From contig FR900138.1 in NCBI GenBank assembly GCA_000437755.1, positions 9,276 through 30,824 of the forward strand: DNA of 21,549 nucleotides, read 5' to 3'. The position numbers were made by a program, and so were the translations under genes. The notes below the pieces were generated by a model, which made no database searches, had not been told where the DNA came from, and worked only from the letters and a program-made list of their open reading frames with translations. This DNA is from Roseburia sp. CAG:303 (lineage in GTDB: Bacteria > Bacillota > Clostridia > Lachnospirales > Lachnospiraceae). Positions 7,808-14,736 of this stretch are shown in pieces; position 1 is the first letter of the stretch, and each line of letters starts with the position of its first letter.

Positions 7808-10732
7808 ATGAAAGAAATAGACATCACAAAAATACCGGCATATCAGCTGGTAAAAAAAGAAGACATCGAAGAGCTGAGTACCACAGGTTATCTTCTGAAA
7901 CATAAAAAAAGTGGTGCAAGAGTGCTGCTGCTTGTCAATGATGATAATAACAAAGTGTTTAATATCGGCTTTCGGACACCGCCGGCAGATGATACCGGAG
8001 TTCCGCATATCATAGAACATACCGTATTATGCGGCTCAAAGAAGTATCCTCCGAAAGATCCGTTCGTCGAACTGGTCAAAGGCTCTTTAAATACATTTTT
8101 AAATGCAATGACCTTCCCGGATAAAACCATCTTCCCGGTTGCCAGCTGCAATGAGAAAGATTTTAAGAATCTTATGAATGTTTATTTGGATGCGGTATTT
8201 TATCCAAATATTTATGAGAAGGAAGAGATTTTCCGCCAGGAAGGATGGAGTTATGAACTTGAGGATAAGGACGGGAAACTTGCATTAAATGGTGTTGTAT
8301 ATAATGAAATGAAAGGTGCACTGTCATCTCCGGACAGTATTCTTGAGAGGGAAATCCAGAGGGAGATGTTCCGGGATACCTGTTACAGCTATGAGTCCGG
8401 GGGTGATCCGGAGTTTATCCCGGATCTTACCTATGAACAGTTTCTTGAATTTCACAGAAAATATTACCATCCGGTAAACAGCTATATTACATTGTACGGT
8501 GATATGGATATGGAAGAGCGGTTAAACTGGATGGATCAGGAATATCTGGATCATTTTGAGGAAATACAGATTGATTCTGAGATTCAGTATCAGAAGCCAT
8601 TTGAACGTATCAAACAGATTAGTAAAAAATATCCGCTTGGTCAGGAAGAAGATGAGAAAGAAAAGACAATCTATTCCTACACGGTGACAGCGGGAAATGC
8701 GACCGATCGTATGGAATACTATGCCATGCGTGTTCTGGATTATGCCTTGATCTCCATGCCGGGTGCGCCGCTTAAAAAGGCACTGCTGGATGCAGGTATC
8801 GGAAAAGATATTTCGGGAGGATATTCAGGAGGCTCTTTGCAGAATACATTTTCCGTAATAGCAAAAGAAGCGGAAGAAGGAAAGGGAGAGGAATTTTTCC
8901 GGATTATCGAAGAAGTTCTGGAAAAAACAGTGCAGCAGGGACTGGATAAGGACAGTATCAAAGCCGCATTGAATGTGATCGAATTCCAGTACCGTGAGGC
9001 GGATTTCGGCTCTTATCCAAAAGGACTGTTTTACTGCATGGACAGCCTTGAAAGCTGGTTATACGATGATAATGAACCATTTATGCATATTAAGGCGGGA
9101 GATACCTTTGAAGAATTAAAGAAAAAGGATACCCGTTATTTTGAAGAATTAATCGAAACCTATTTCTTAAAAAATACACATAAGCTGCTGCTTACACTGG
9201 AACCGGAAAAAGGACTCGATGAAAAGAAAAACCACAGACTGGAAGAAAAACTGACGGCTTACAAGGCATCCCTCAGCGAAGAGGAACTGGATAAGATAAT
9301 CAGGGAAACAGCACATTTAAAACAGTACCAGAGTGAACCGTCAACGGAAGAAGAATTAAAGACCATTCCATTGCTGCGGCTGGAAGACATTGATAAATAT
9401 CCACAGAAATTCAGTATAGAGGAAAGAGTGTCAAATAACATCAAAGTCATATTCAGTAATGTCAAATCCAATGGAATCGCATATATCAATGTGGCATTTC
9501 ATGCAGAAAAGCTCAGTCAGGATATGATCCCATATCTTGCACTTTTAAAAGCTGTACTGGCCAATATGGATACCGAACATTTCACTTATACCGGATTAAA
9601 TAATTACATCAATATGCATACCGGCGGATTTGGAAATGATTTTGTCCAGTATGGAAAGAAAGATGGAAGCATTACCAAATTATTTGAAAATGATATCAAG
9701 GTATTTTATCCGAAGATGAAGGAAGCATTTATCATTTTGGAAGAAGTATTGCTGCATACCAGATTTTCCGATACAAAACGTTTATATGAAATTATTGCTG
9801 AGAATAAATCCAAAATGAGAATGCGTCTCATATCTTCCGGCCATCTCATTGCGGTTACAAGGGCAAACTCTTATATGTGTGAAAGCGGTTATGTGAAAGA
9901 TATGACCAGCGGAGCGGGATATTATCATTTCCTGGATAAACTGGAGAAAAACTTTGACGAAAAGAAGCAGGAAATCGTAGATACACTGGAAGAACTGGTA
10001 AAGAAACTCTTTACAAAGCAGAATGTCATTTTAAGCTTTACGGCAGAAGAGGCAGGATATGAATGTATGGAAGGGTATTTCAAAGAATTTACGGATCGGC
10101 TTTATGAGAGTACAGAAGAAGAGAAGCCGAATGCGGTTGTGCTTCGGAAATTAAATGAAGGACTTAAGATTCCGTCTCCGGTTTCCTATGTGGCAAGGGT
10201 CGGAAACTTTAAGAAAGCAGGATATGAATATAATGGTGCTATGGATACGTTAAGGAATATCCTCGATTATGATTATCTGTGGAATAATGTCCGCGTCAAG
10301 GGCGGTGCATACGGAGTATCAAGCAATTACGGGGCAACAACCGGAAATGTCATGTTTGTATCCTACCGTGATCCGAATGTGGAAAAAACAAATGATGTTT
10401 TTGAAGGAATTCCGGAATATCTGAGAAATTTTGATGCCGATGAACGTGAGGTATTGAAATTTATTATCGGAACAATCAGCGGAAAAGATACCCCGATCAA
10501 TCCGGCAGCACAGGGAAGAAGATCCTTTGCGGCATATTTATCCGATATCAGTTATGAAGATATATGCAAAGAAAGAGAAGAAATACTGTCCCTGAATGTT
10601 CAGAAGGTAAGGGCACTTGCCCCTGTAATAGAGGCAGTACTTGCACAGGATTATATCTGTGTGGTAGGCAATTCGGATAAGATTGAAGAAGGAAAAGAAT
10701 TATTTGGCGAAGTAAAAGATCTGCTGGTATAA
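7808..10732 (+). CDS. M16C metalloprotease, presequence-protease-like
   Basis: This large zinc peptidase (974 residues) of the insulinase superfamily has the PreP/Cym1-type single-chain clamshell layout. The inverted zinc motif is H67-I-I-E70-H71, with the distal ligand Glu167 in the GVVYNEMKG segment. A middle M16C-associated domain covers about residues 460-710. The inactive C-terminal half ends with the R/Y-type substrate motif region around GGAYGVSSNYG and FVSYRDPN (about residues 838-860). Relatives degrade short unfolded peptides. No signal peptide is visible, so it should be cytoplasmic. I chose ATG 7808, which has GGAGG ten bases upstream. An ATG at 7775 overlapping the tetR stop would add 11 residues (MNSTGNGGPYF) that look like untranslated leader. 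The TAA stop overlaps a downstream ATG (TAATG). Confidence 0.92.
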   Translation: MKEIDITKIPAYQLVKKEDIEELSTTGYLLKHKKSGARVLLLVNDDNNKVFNIGFRTPPADDTGVPHIIEHTVLCGSKKYPPKDPFVELVKGSLNTFLNAMTFPDKTIFPVASCNEKDFKNLMNVYLDAVFYPNIYEKEEIFRQEGWSYELEDKDGKLALNGVVYNEMKGALSSPDSILEREIQREMFRDTCYSYESGGDPEFIPDLTYEQFLEFHRKYYHPVNSYITLYGDMDMEERLNWMDQEYLDHFEEIQIDSEIQYQKPFERIKQISKKYPLGQEEDEKEKTIYSYTVTAGNATDRMEYYAMRVLDYALISMPGAPLKKALLDAGIGKDISGGYSGGSLQNTFSVIAKEAEEGKGEEFFRIIEEVLEKTVQQGLDKDSIKAALNVIEFQYREADFGSYPKGLFYCMDSLESWLYDDNEPFMHIKAGDTFEELKKKDTRYFEELIETYFLKNTHKLLLTLEPEKGLDEKKNHRLEEKLTAYKASLSEEELDKIIRETAHLKQYQSEPSTEEELKTIPLLRLEDIDKYPQKFSIEERVSNNIKVIFSNVKSNGIAYINVAFHAEKLSQDMIPYLALLKAVLANMDTEHFTYTGLNNYINMHTGGFGNDFVQYGKKDGSITKLFENDIKVFYPKMKEAFIILEEVLLHTRFSDTKRLYEIIAENKSKMRMRLISSGHLIAVTRANSYMCESGYVKDMTSGAGYYHFLDKLEKNFDEKKQEIVDTLEELVKKLFTKQNVILSFTAEEAGYECMEGYFKEFTDRLYESTEEEKPNAVVLRKLNEGLKIPSPVSYVARVGNFKKAGYEYNGAMDTLRNILDYDYLWNNVRVKGGAYGVSSNYGATTGNVMFVSYRDPNVEKTNDVFEGIPEYLRNFDADEREVLKFIIGTISGKDTPINPAAQGRRSFAAYLSDISYEDICKEREEILSLNVQKVRALAPVIEAVLAQDYICVVGNSDKIEEGKELFGEVKDLLV

Positions 10733-10773
10733 TGGCAGCGGAAGACAGATTTGCAAAGAGAAAGAGAGAAAAT

Positions 10774-11679
10774 ATGGAAAAAAGCACAAAGTCAGGATTT
10801 GTAACATTAATAGGAAGACCAAATGTAGGAAAATCAACATTGATGAACCGTCTGATTGGACAGAAAATAGCGATCACTTCAAATAAGCCGCAGACAACAA
10901 GAAACAGGATCCAGACGGTTTACACGGATGAGCGGGGACAGATTGTATTTCTCGATACACCAGGTATTCATAAAGCCAAAAACAAGCTTGGGGAATATAT
11001 GGTAAATGTGGCAGAGAATACATTGAAAGAAGTAGATGTAATCCTCTGGCTGGTTGAGCCGACTACCTTCATTGGTGCAGGAGAAAGACATATAGCGGAG
11101 CAGCTGCAGAAAGTTACCACTCCGGTCATTCTTGTCATCAACAAGGTTGATACCGTAAAGAAAGAAGAAATCCTGGTGTTTATCGATGCATACCGGAAAA
11201 TCTACGATTTTGCGGAAATTATCCCGGTGTCGGCATTAAAGGGAACAAATACGGATGATGTTGTAGAAACGATTTTCAAATATCTTCCGTATGGTCCGAT
11301 GTTCTATGACGAAGATACCGTAACCGACCAGCCGATGCGCCAGATTGTTGCGGAATTAATCCGGGAAAAAGCACTCCGATGCCTGGACGAGGAAATTCCG
11401 CATGGCATAGCAGTCTATATTGATACCATGAAGGAAAGAAAGACAGGGGATATCATAGATATCGAGGCAACGATTGTGTGCGAACGGGAATCACATAAAG
11501 GCATTATAATCGGAAAACAGGGACAGATGCTTAAGAAAATCGGAACGCAGGCAAGAAAAGAGATTGAAAACATGATGGATATCAAAATCAATCTCAAGCT
11601 ATGGGTAAAGGTAAGAAAAGAGTGGAGAGACAGCGATGTCCAGCTTAAGAATTTTGGTTATAATCCGAAGGATGTTTAG
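10774..11679 (+). CDS. era: GTPase Era
   Basis: Era is an essential GTPase that binds the 3' end of 16S rRNA and assists 30S subunit maturation. The G domain shows G1 starting at Gly14 (GRPNVGKS), G3 DTPGIH, G4 N123-KVD126 and G5 SALKG. The C-terminal KH domain (about residues 205-290) carries the GKQG loop in KGIIIGKQGQ. From ATG 10774 the protein is 301 residues, exactly the usual Era length, with the GFVTLIGRPN strand at the expected place. An in-frame ATG at 10732 overlaps the M16 stop codon and would add 14 charged residues. It has no ribosome binding site but could be translated by coupling. The purine run before 10774 (GAGAG) is also weak, so the start is decided mainly by family length. 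The gene is co-transcribed with the M16 gene upstream and recO downstream. Confidence 0.95.
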   Translation: MEKSTKSGFVTLIGRPNVGKSTLMNRLIGQKIAITSNKPQTTRNRIQTVYTDERGQIVFLDTPGIHKAKNKLGEYMVNVAENTLKEVDVILWLVEPTTFIGAGERHIAEQLQKVTTPVILVINKVDTVKKEEILVFIDAYRKIYDFAEIIPVSALKGTNTDDVVETIFKYLPYGPMFYDEDTVTDQPMRQIVAELIREKALRCLDEEIPHGIAVYIDTMKERKTGDIIDIEATIVCERESHKGIIIGKQGQMLKKIGTQARKEIENMMDIKINLKLWVKVRKEWRDSDVQLKNFGYNPKDV

Positions 11680-11690
11680 AAAGGACTGAC

Positions 11691-12419
11691 ATGACCGAGG
11701 AAATCATTCTAACCGGCATGGTAATTCTTGCTTCGCCGGTCGGCGAATATGATAAGAGGGTTGTGATACTGACAAAGGAAAGAGGACTGATTACTGCATT
11801 TGCCAAAGGTGCAAAAAGACCAAAAAGCCAGTTTTCTGCAAGCACAAGACCATTTTCCTTTGGAAAATTCACGGTATATGAAGGAAAAAATGCATATAAT
11901 CTTGTAAATACGGAGATTGAGAATTATTTTGAAGAAATAATGGAAGACATGGACCGCATTTCGTATGGATTCTATTTTCTGGAGCTGGCACAGTATTTCG
12001 GCGTTGAAAATATGGAATCAAAGAATATGCTGCTGCTTCTCTACCAGTCCCTGCGGGCATTGATTCATCCTTCCCTGGATAACCGGCTGGTCAGACGCAT
12101 CTATGAACTGAAAATGCTCTGTTTTCACGGGGAATATCCAGGAATGTTTGAATGTATGAAATGTGGGAAGAAGGAAAAACTTGATGGATTCAGCATCGTT
12201 TATAACGGAGTACTCTGCGGCAACTGTCATTCCGCAGATAAGCTGGAGCTGGACACATCGACAATCTATACCATGCAATATGTCATTGCGTCGGAAATTA
12301 GTAAGTTATTTACTTTTCAGGTTTCGGAAAATGTACTCACAGAATTCGGCATGGTTATGAACCGTTTTCTGTCCGTGTATACCGATAAAGTATTTCACAG
12401 TCTGGAAATGCTGGAATAG
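11691..12419 (+). CDS. recO: DNA repair protein RecO
   Basis: RecO is a recombination mediator of the RecFOR pathway that helps load RecA on single-stranded DNA coated with SSB. The 242-residue protein has the expected N-terminal OB-fold (about residues 1-80; GMVILASPVGEYDKRVVILT, then the GAKRPKS loop) and a helical C-terminal domain. A zinc site is visible as C155xxC158 and C176xxC179. The ATG lies 12 bases after the era stop codon, with an AAGGA-type ribosome binding site. The era-recO pair is conserved in many Firmicutes. No clear terminator follows before the glyS promoter. Confidence 0.94.
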   Translation: MTEEIILTGMVILASPVGEYDKRVVILTKERGLITAFAKGAKRPKSQFSASTRPFSFGKFTVYEGKNAYNLVNTEIENYFEEIMEDMDRISYGFYFLELAQYFGVENMESKNMLLLLYQSLRALIHPSLDNRLVRRIYELKMLCFHGEYPGMFECMKCGKKEKLDGFSIVYNGVLCGNCHSADKLELDTSTIYTMQYVIASEISKLFTFQVSENVLTEFGMVMNRFLSVYTDKVFHSLEMLE

Positions 12420-12445
12420 CAGAAAACAGAAGCATAAAAAAGGAC

Positions 12446-12475
12446 TTGCTAAACTGCGGGTGGAAATGTTATAAT
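12446..12475 (+). promoter_or_regulatory. Extended -10 promoter of glyS
   Basis: TTGCTA (12446-12451) is followed after 18 bases by TATAAT (12470-12475), with TGt directly before the -10 (extended -10). The transcript would start about 65 bases before the glyS start codon. That leaves no room for a T-box leader. Confidence 0.72.
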
Positions 12476-12545
12476 TTATAGCAATATATTTCTGAAAAGG
12501 AAATGAATTAAATTTTAATAGAAAGATAGAAGGAGATAATCTGTG

Positions 12546-13934
12546 ATGGAAAAGACAATGGATAAAATCGTGGCATTAGCAAAAGCAAGAGGATTCGTGT
12601 ATCCTGGCTCTGAAATATATGGAGGCCTTGCAAATACATGGGATTATGGTAATCTTGGTGTAGAATTAAAGAATAACGTAAAGAAAGCATGGTGGCAGAA
12701 GTTCATCCAGGAAAATCCGTATAACGTAGGTGTGGACTGTGCGATTCTCATGAATCCTCAGACCTGGGTGGCATCCGGACATCTTGGAGGATTCTCCGAT
12801 CCGTTAATGGACTGTAAAGAATGTCATGAAAGATTCCGTGCCGATAAAGTAATTGAAGACTGGGCGGAAGAAAACAATTATGAACTGGAAGGTTCCGTGG
12901 ACGGATGGACACAGGAGCAGATGAAGAACTTTATTGAAGAGAAGAATATTGCCTGCCCTACCTGTGGAAAACATAATTTTACCGATATCAGACAGTTTAA
13001 CCTCATGTTCAAAACGTTCCAGGGTGTAACAGAAGATGCAAAGAATACGGTATATTTAAGACCGGAAACTGCACAGGGAATTTTCGTTAATTTCAAGAAT
13101 GTACAGAGAACCTCAAGAAAGAAGATTCCATTTGGTATCGGACAGATCGGTAAGTCTTTCCGTAATGAAATTACACCGGGTAACTTTACTTTCCGTACCA
13201 GAGAATTTGAACAGATGGAACTTGAATTCTTCTGTGAACCAGGTACGGATCTGGAATGGTTCCAGTACTGGCGTGCATTCTGCCGTGACTGGCTCTTAAG
13301 CCTCGGCATTAAGGAAGATGAGATGCGTCTGCGTGATCATTCACCAGAAGAATTATGCTTCTACAGCAAGGGAACAACCGATATCGAATTCCTCTTCCCA
13401 TTCGGATGGGGCGAACTCTGGGGCATCGCCGACAGAACCGATTACGATTTGACACAGCACCAGAATACCTCCGGTGAACCGATGGATTACTTCGATGATG
13501 AGAAGAAAGAAAAATACATTCCATATGTAATTGAACCATCACTGGGTGCGGATCGTGTGACACTTGCATTCCTGTGTGCAGCTTATGATGAAGAAGAACT
13601 GGAAGGCGGAGACATGAGAACTGTTCTCCATTTCCATCCGGCGATTGCACCAGTTAAGATTGGTATTCTTCCGCTTTCAAAGAAATTAAACGAAGGTGCA
13701 GAGAAGATTTATGCGGAACTTTCCAAAAAGTACAACTGTGAATTTGACGACAGAGGAAATATCGGTAAGAGATACCGCCGTCAGGACGAAATCGGAACAC
13801 CATTCTGTGTTACTTATGATTTTGATTCAGAAACAGACGGATGTGTTACTGTCAGAGACAGAGATACCATGGAACAGGAAAGAATTGCCATTACAGATCT
13901 GGATAAATATTTTGCTGAAAAGATGGCATTTTAG
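12546..13934 (+). CDS. glyS: Glycyl-tRNA synthetase, single-chain dimeric type
   Basis: This class II synthetase charges tRNA-Gly and is of the homodimeric eukaryote/Thermus-like type, not the alpha2beta2 type made from glyQ and glyS. The N-terminus holds the motif 1 region (YPGSEIYGGLANTWDYG). Two CxxC pairs, C90/C93 and C137/C140, form a probable zinc site. Motif 2 lies in the FRNEITPGNFTFRTREFEQME stretch, and motif 3 is EPSLGADRVTLAFL. The C-terminal anticodon-binding domain covers about residues 360-460. The length of 462 residues is normal. AGGAG (12531-12535) serves either the ATG at 12546 (10-base spacer) or the GTG at 12543 (7-base spacer); I chose the ATG. Codons such as CGT and GGT are more frequent than in neighbouring genes, which fits high expression. 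This type is often also labelled glyQS. Confidence 0.95.
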   Translation: MEKTMDKIVALAKARGFVYPGSEIYGGLANTWDYGNLGVELKNNVKKAWWQKFIQENPYNVGVDCAILMNPQTWVASGHLGGFSDPLMDCKECHERFRADKVIEDWAEENNYELEGSVDGWTQEQMKNFIEEKNIACPTCGKHNFTDIRQFNLMFKTFQGVTEDAKNTVYLRPETAQGIFVNFKNVQRTSRKKIPFGIGQIGKSFRNEITPGNFTFRTREFEQMELEFFCEPGTDLEWFQYWRAFCRDWLLSLGIKEDEMRLRDHSPEELCFYSKGTTDIEFLFPFGWGELWGIADRTDYDLTQHQNTSGEPMDYFDDEKKEKYIPYVIEPSLGADRVTLAFLCAAYDEEELEGGDMRTVLHFHPAIAPVKIGILPLSKKLNEGAEKIYAELSKKYNCEFDDRGNIGKRYRRQDEIGTPFCVTYDFDSETDGCVTVRDRDTMEQERIAITDLDKYFAEKMAF

Positions 13935-13956
13935 AAAATAGAAGAAAGCAGTGGGC

Positions 13957-13990
13957 AGAATCCGGGGCAGCAGTGGCTGTTCCGGATTCT
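13957..13990 (+). terminator. Long hairpin after glyS, probable terminator
   Basis: A 15-bp stem (13957-13971 with 13976-13990, including two G-U pairs) closes on the loop AGTG, about 22 bases after the glyS stop. The tail is only TTC, so it is a weak intrinsic terminator or a 3'-end-protecting stem. The motif CCGGGGCAG recurs at 14018-14026 just downstream, beside a much weaker hairpin that ends in GTTTTG. Confidence 0.5.
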
Positions 13991-14385
13991 TTCGTGCGTA
14001 ATGGAGCAGCTGGTACACCGGGGCAGTCCGGATGTCTGCGTTTTGTAATAAATATGTAAAAATATTTGTATGTATGATAAAAAAATAGGAGATATCATGA
14101 CAAAAATGAAATAATAATTATTACATAGATAAAAAAACAGGGAAAATAAGAAAATATTACAAAAAACAGTGGAAGAAAACGGAGAAAAACGTTATAGAAA
14201 TTTAAAATACAATTACATGACAAAAACAAAGAAACGTGGTAAATTATACGCAGAGAAAGATAACCGGTTAAATATTTCCTACCAAAGAAGAAAGCGGGGT
14301 GATGATGTTTCTACAGGAGGTAGACAACACAACATTTTAATTTTATACAAATAATTTGCGTGAAAAATAATTCAGGTTCCAAAAC
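13991..14385. other. AT-rich intergenic stretch, no convincing gene
   Basis: This is the first half of the roughly 800-base gap between glyS and ppdK. It is A-rich with many in-frame stops. Two tiny + strand frames start with ATGACAAAA. One at 14097-14114 encodes MTKMK after an AGGAG five bases upstream. The other at 14217-14354 encodes 45 residues with no ribosome binding site. A 12-bp AT palindrome lies at 14112-14123. Nothing recognisable is encoded on either strand. Confidence 0.4.
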
Positions 14386-14417
14386 TTGATATTATTAAGA
14401 TTTTAATAAGGTACAAT
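14386..14417 (+). promoter_or_regulatory. Weak candidate promoter ahead of the orphan terminator
   Basis: TTGATA (14386-14391) and TACAAT (14412-14417) are separated by 20 bases, longer than ideal. If used, transcription would start near 14424 and end at the terminator hairpin, giving an RNA of roughly 80 bases. Confidence 0.2.
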
Positions 14418-14435
14418 GTCCATCTGGATATTGAA

Positions 14436-14567
14436 ATGACAAAAGAAACAAAGAGAAAGATTACTCTGCCTGATACAGGAAAATGGCAGGGAAATCTTTC
14501 TTTTGTTGTCTGTATGTATCATAATGATAAAAACTATCTTCTATTGTATAATTTGGATAAAAAATGA
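14436..14567 (+). CDS. Possible 43-residue small ORF or gene remnant, unknown
   Basis: An ATG at 14436 opens a 43-codon frame (MTKETKRKITLPDTGKWQ..., ending NLDKK). The same frame is open upstream without a start codon back to 14364, giving 67 codons in all. The residue composition looks protein-like: LDIIKILIRYNVHLDIE in the upstream part, then FVVCMYHNDKNYLLLYNL. I do not recognise it. The ribosome binding site is poor (GGA seven bases upstream), and a strong terminator hairpin lies within the frame, so it is more likely a decayed fragment or chance than an active gene. Confidence 0.15.
   Translation: MTKETKRKITLPDTGKWQGNLSFVVCMYHNDKNYLLLYNLDKK
14451..14504 (+). terminator. Strong orphan terminator hairpin in the glyS-ppdK gap
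   Basis: GAAAGATT (14455-14462) pairs with AATCTTTC (14493-14500). It continues inward, after one A-A mismatch, with CTCTGCC pairing with GGCAGGG, and outward with four more A-T/G-U pairs. The tail is TTTTGTTGT. It lies before the ppdK promoter, so it ends a transcript from upstream: glyS read-through or a short unannotated RNA. It is T-rich on the - strand as well. Confidence 0.65.
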
Positions 14568-14587
14568 GTTAAAATTCAGAAAAAATA

Positions 14588-14615
14588 TTGACTATATGAC
14601 GATATATGGTATAAT
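14588..14615 (+). promoter_or_regulatory. Strong promoter of ppdK
   Basis: TTGACT (14588-14593), a 16-base spacer, and TATAAT (14610-14615) preceded by TGg (extended -10) make a near-consensus vegetative promoter. Transcription should start near 14622, leaving a leader of about 115 bases before ppdK. Confidence 0.8.
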
Positions 14616-14626
14616 TATTATAGCGT

Positions 14627-14708
14627 TTTTAGGTGCATTTGCACTAAAATGCCAAAATAGAGTTTGTAGATAGTCTGTTTATTAAAAAATCAGCGGTTGG
14701 ACTGTCTA
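14627..14708 (+). promoter_or_regulatory. Folded 5' leader of ppdK
   Basis: Two inverted repeats lie between the ppdK promoter and its ribosome binding site. The first (14627-14649) is TTTTA-g-GTGC, loop ATTT, GCAC-TAAAA, with one bulged G. The second pairs TAGATAGTC (14667-14675) with GACTGTCTA (14700-14708), a nine-pair stem with one G-U pair around a 24-base loop. No terminator or T-tail is present, and the AGGAGG (14722-14727) is left unpaired. I do not recognise a known riboswitch class; the leader may affect mRNA stability or translation. Confidence 0.4.
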
Positions 14709-14736
14709 TACAATAAATAATAGGAGGAACATTTAA

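Noticed and set aside
14112..14123. AT palindrome TAATAATTATTA in the glyS-ppdK gap as a regulator site
   Set aside because: It is made only of A and T in a very AT-rich stretch, so chance is a sufficient explanation, and it is not placed at a promoter.
14169..14354. A 61-codon frame with a GTG start in the glyS-ppdK gap
   Set aside because: It is Lys/Arg/Asn-rich in an A-rich region, has no ribosome binding site and resembles no family I recognise. It is mentioned only as part of the gap.
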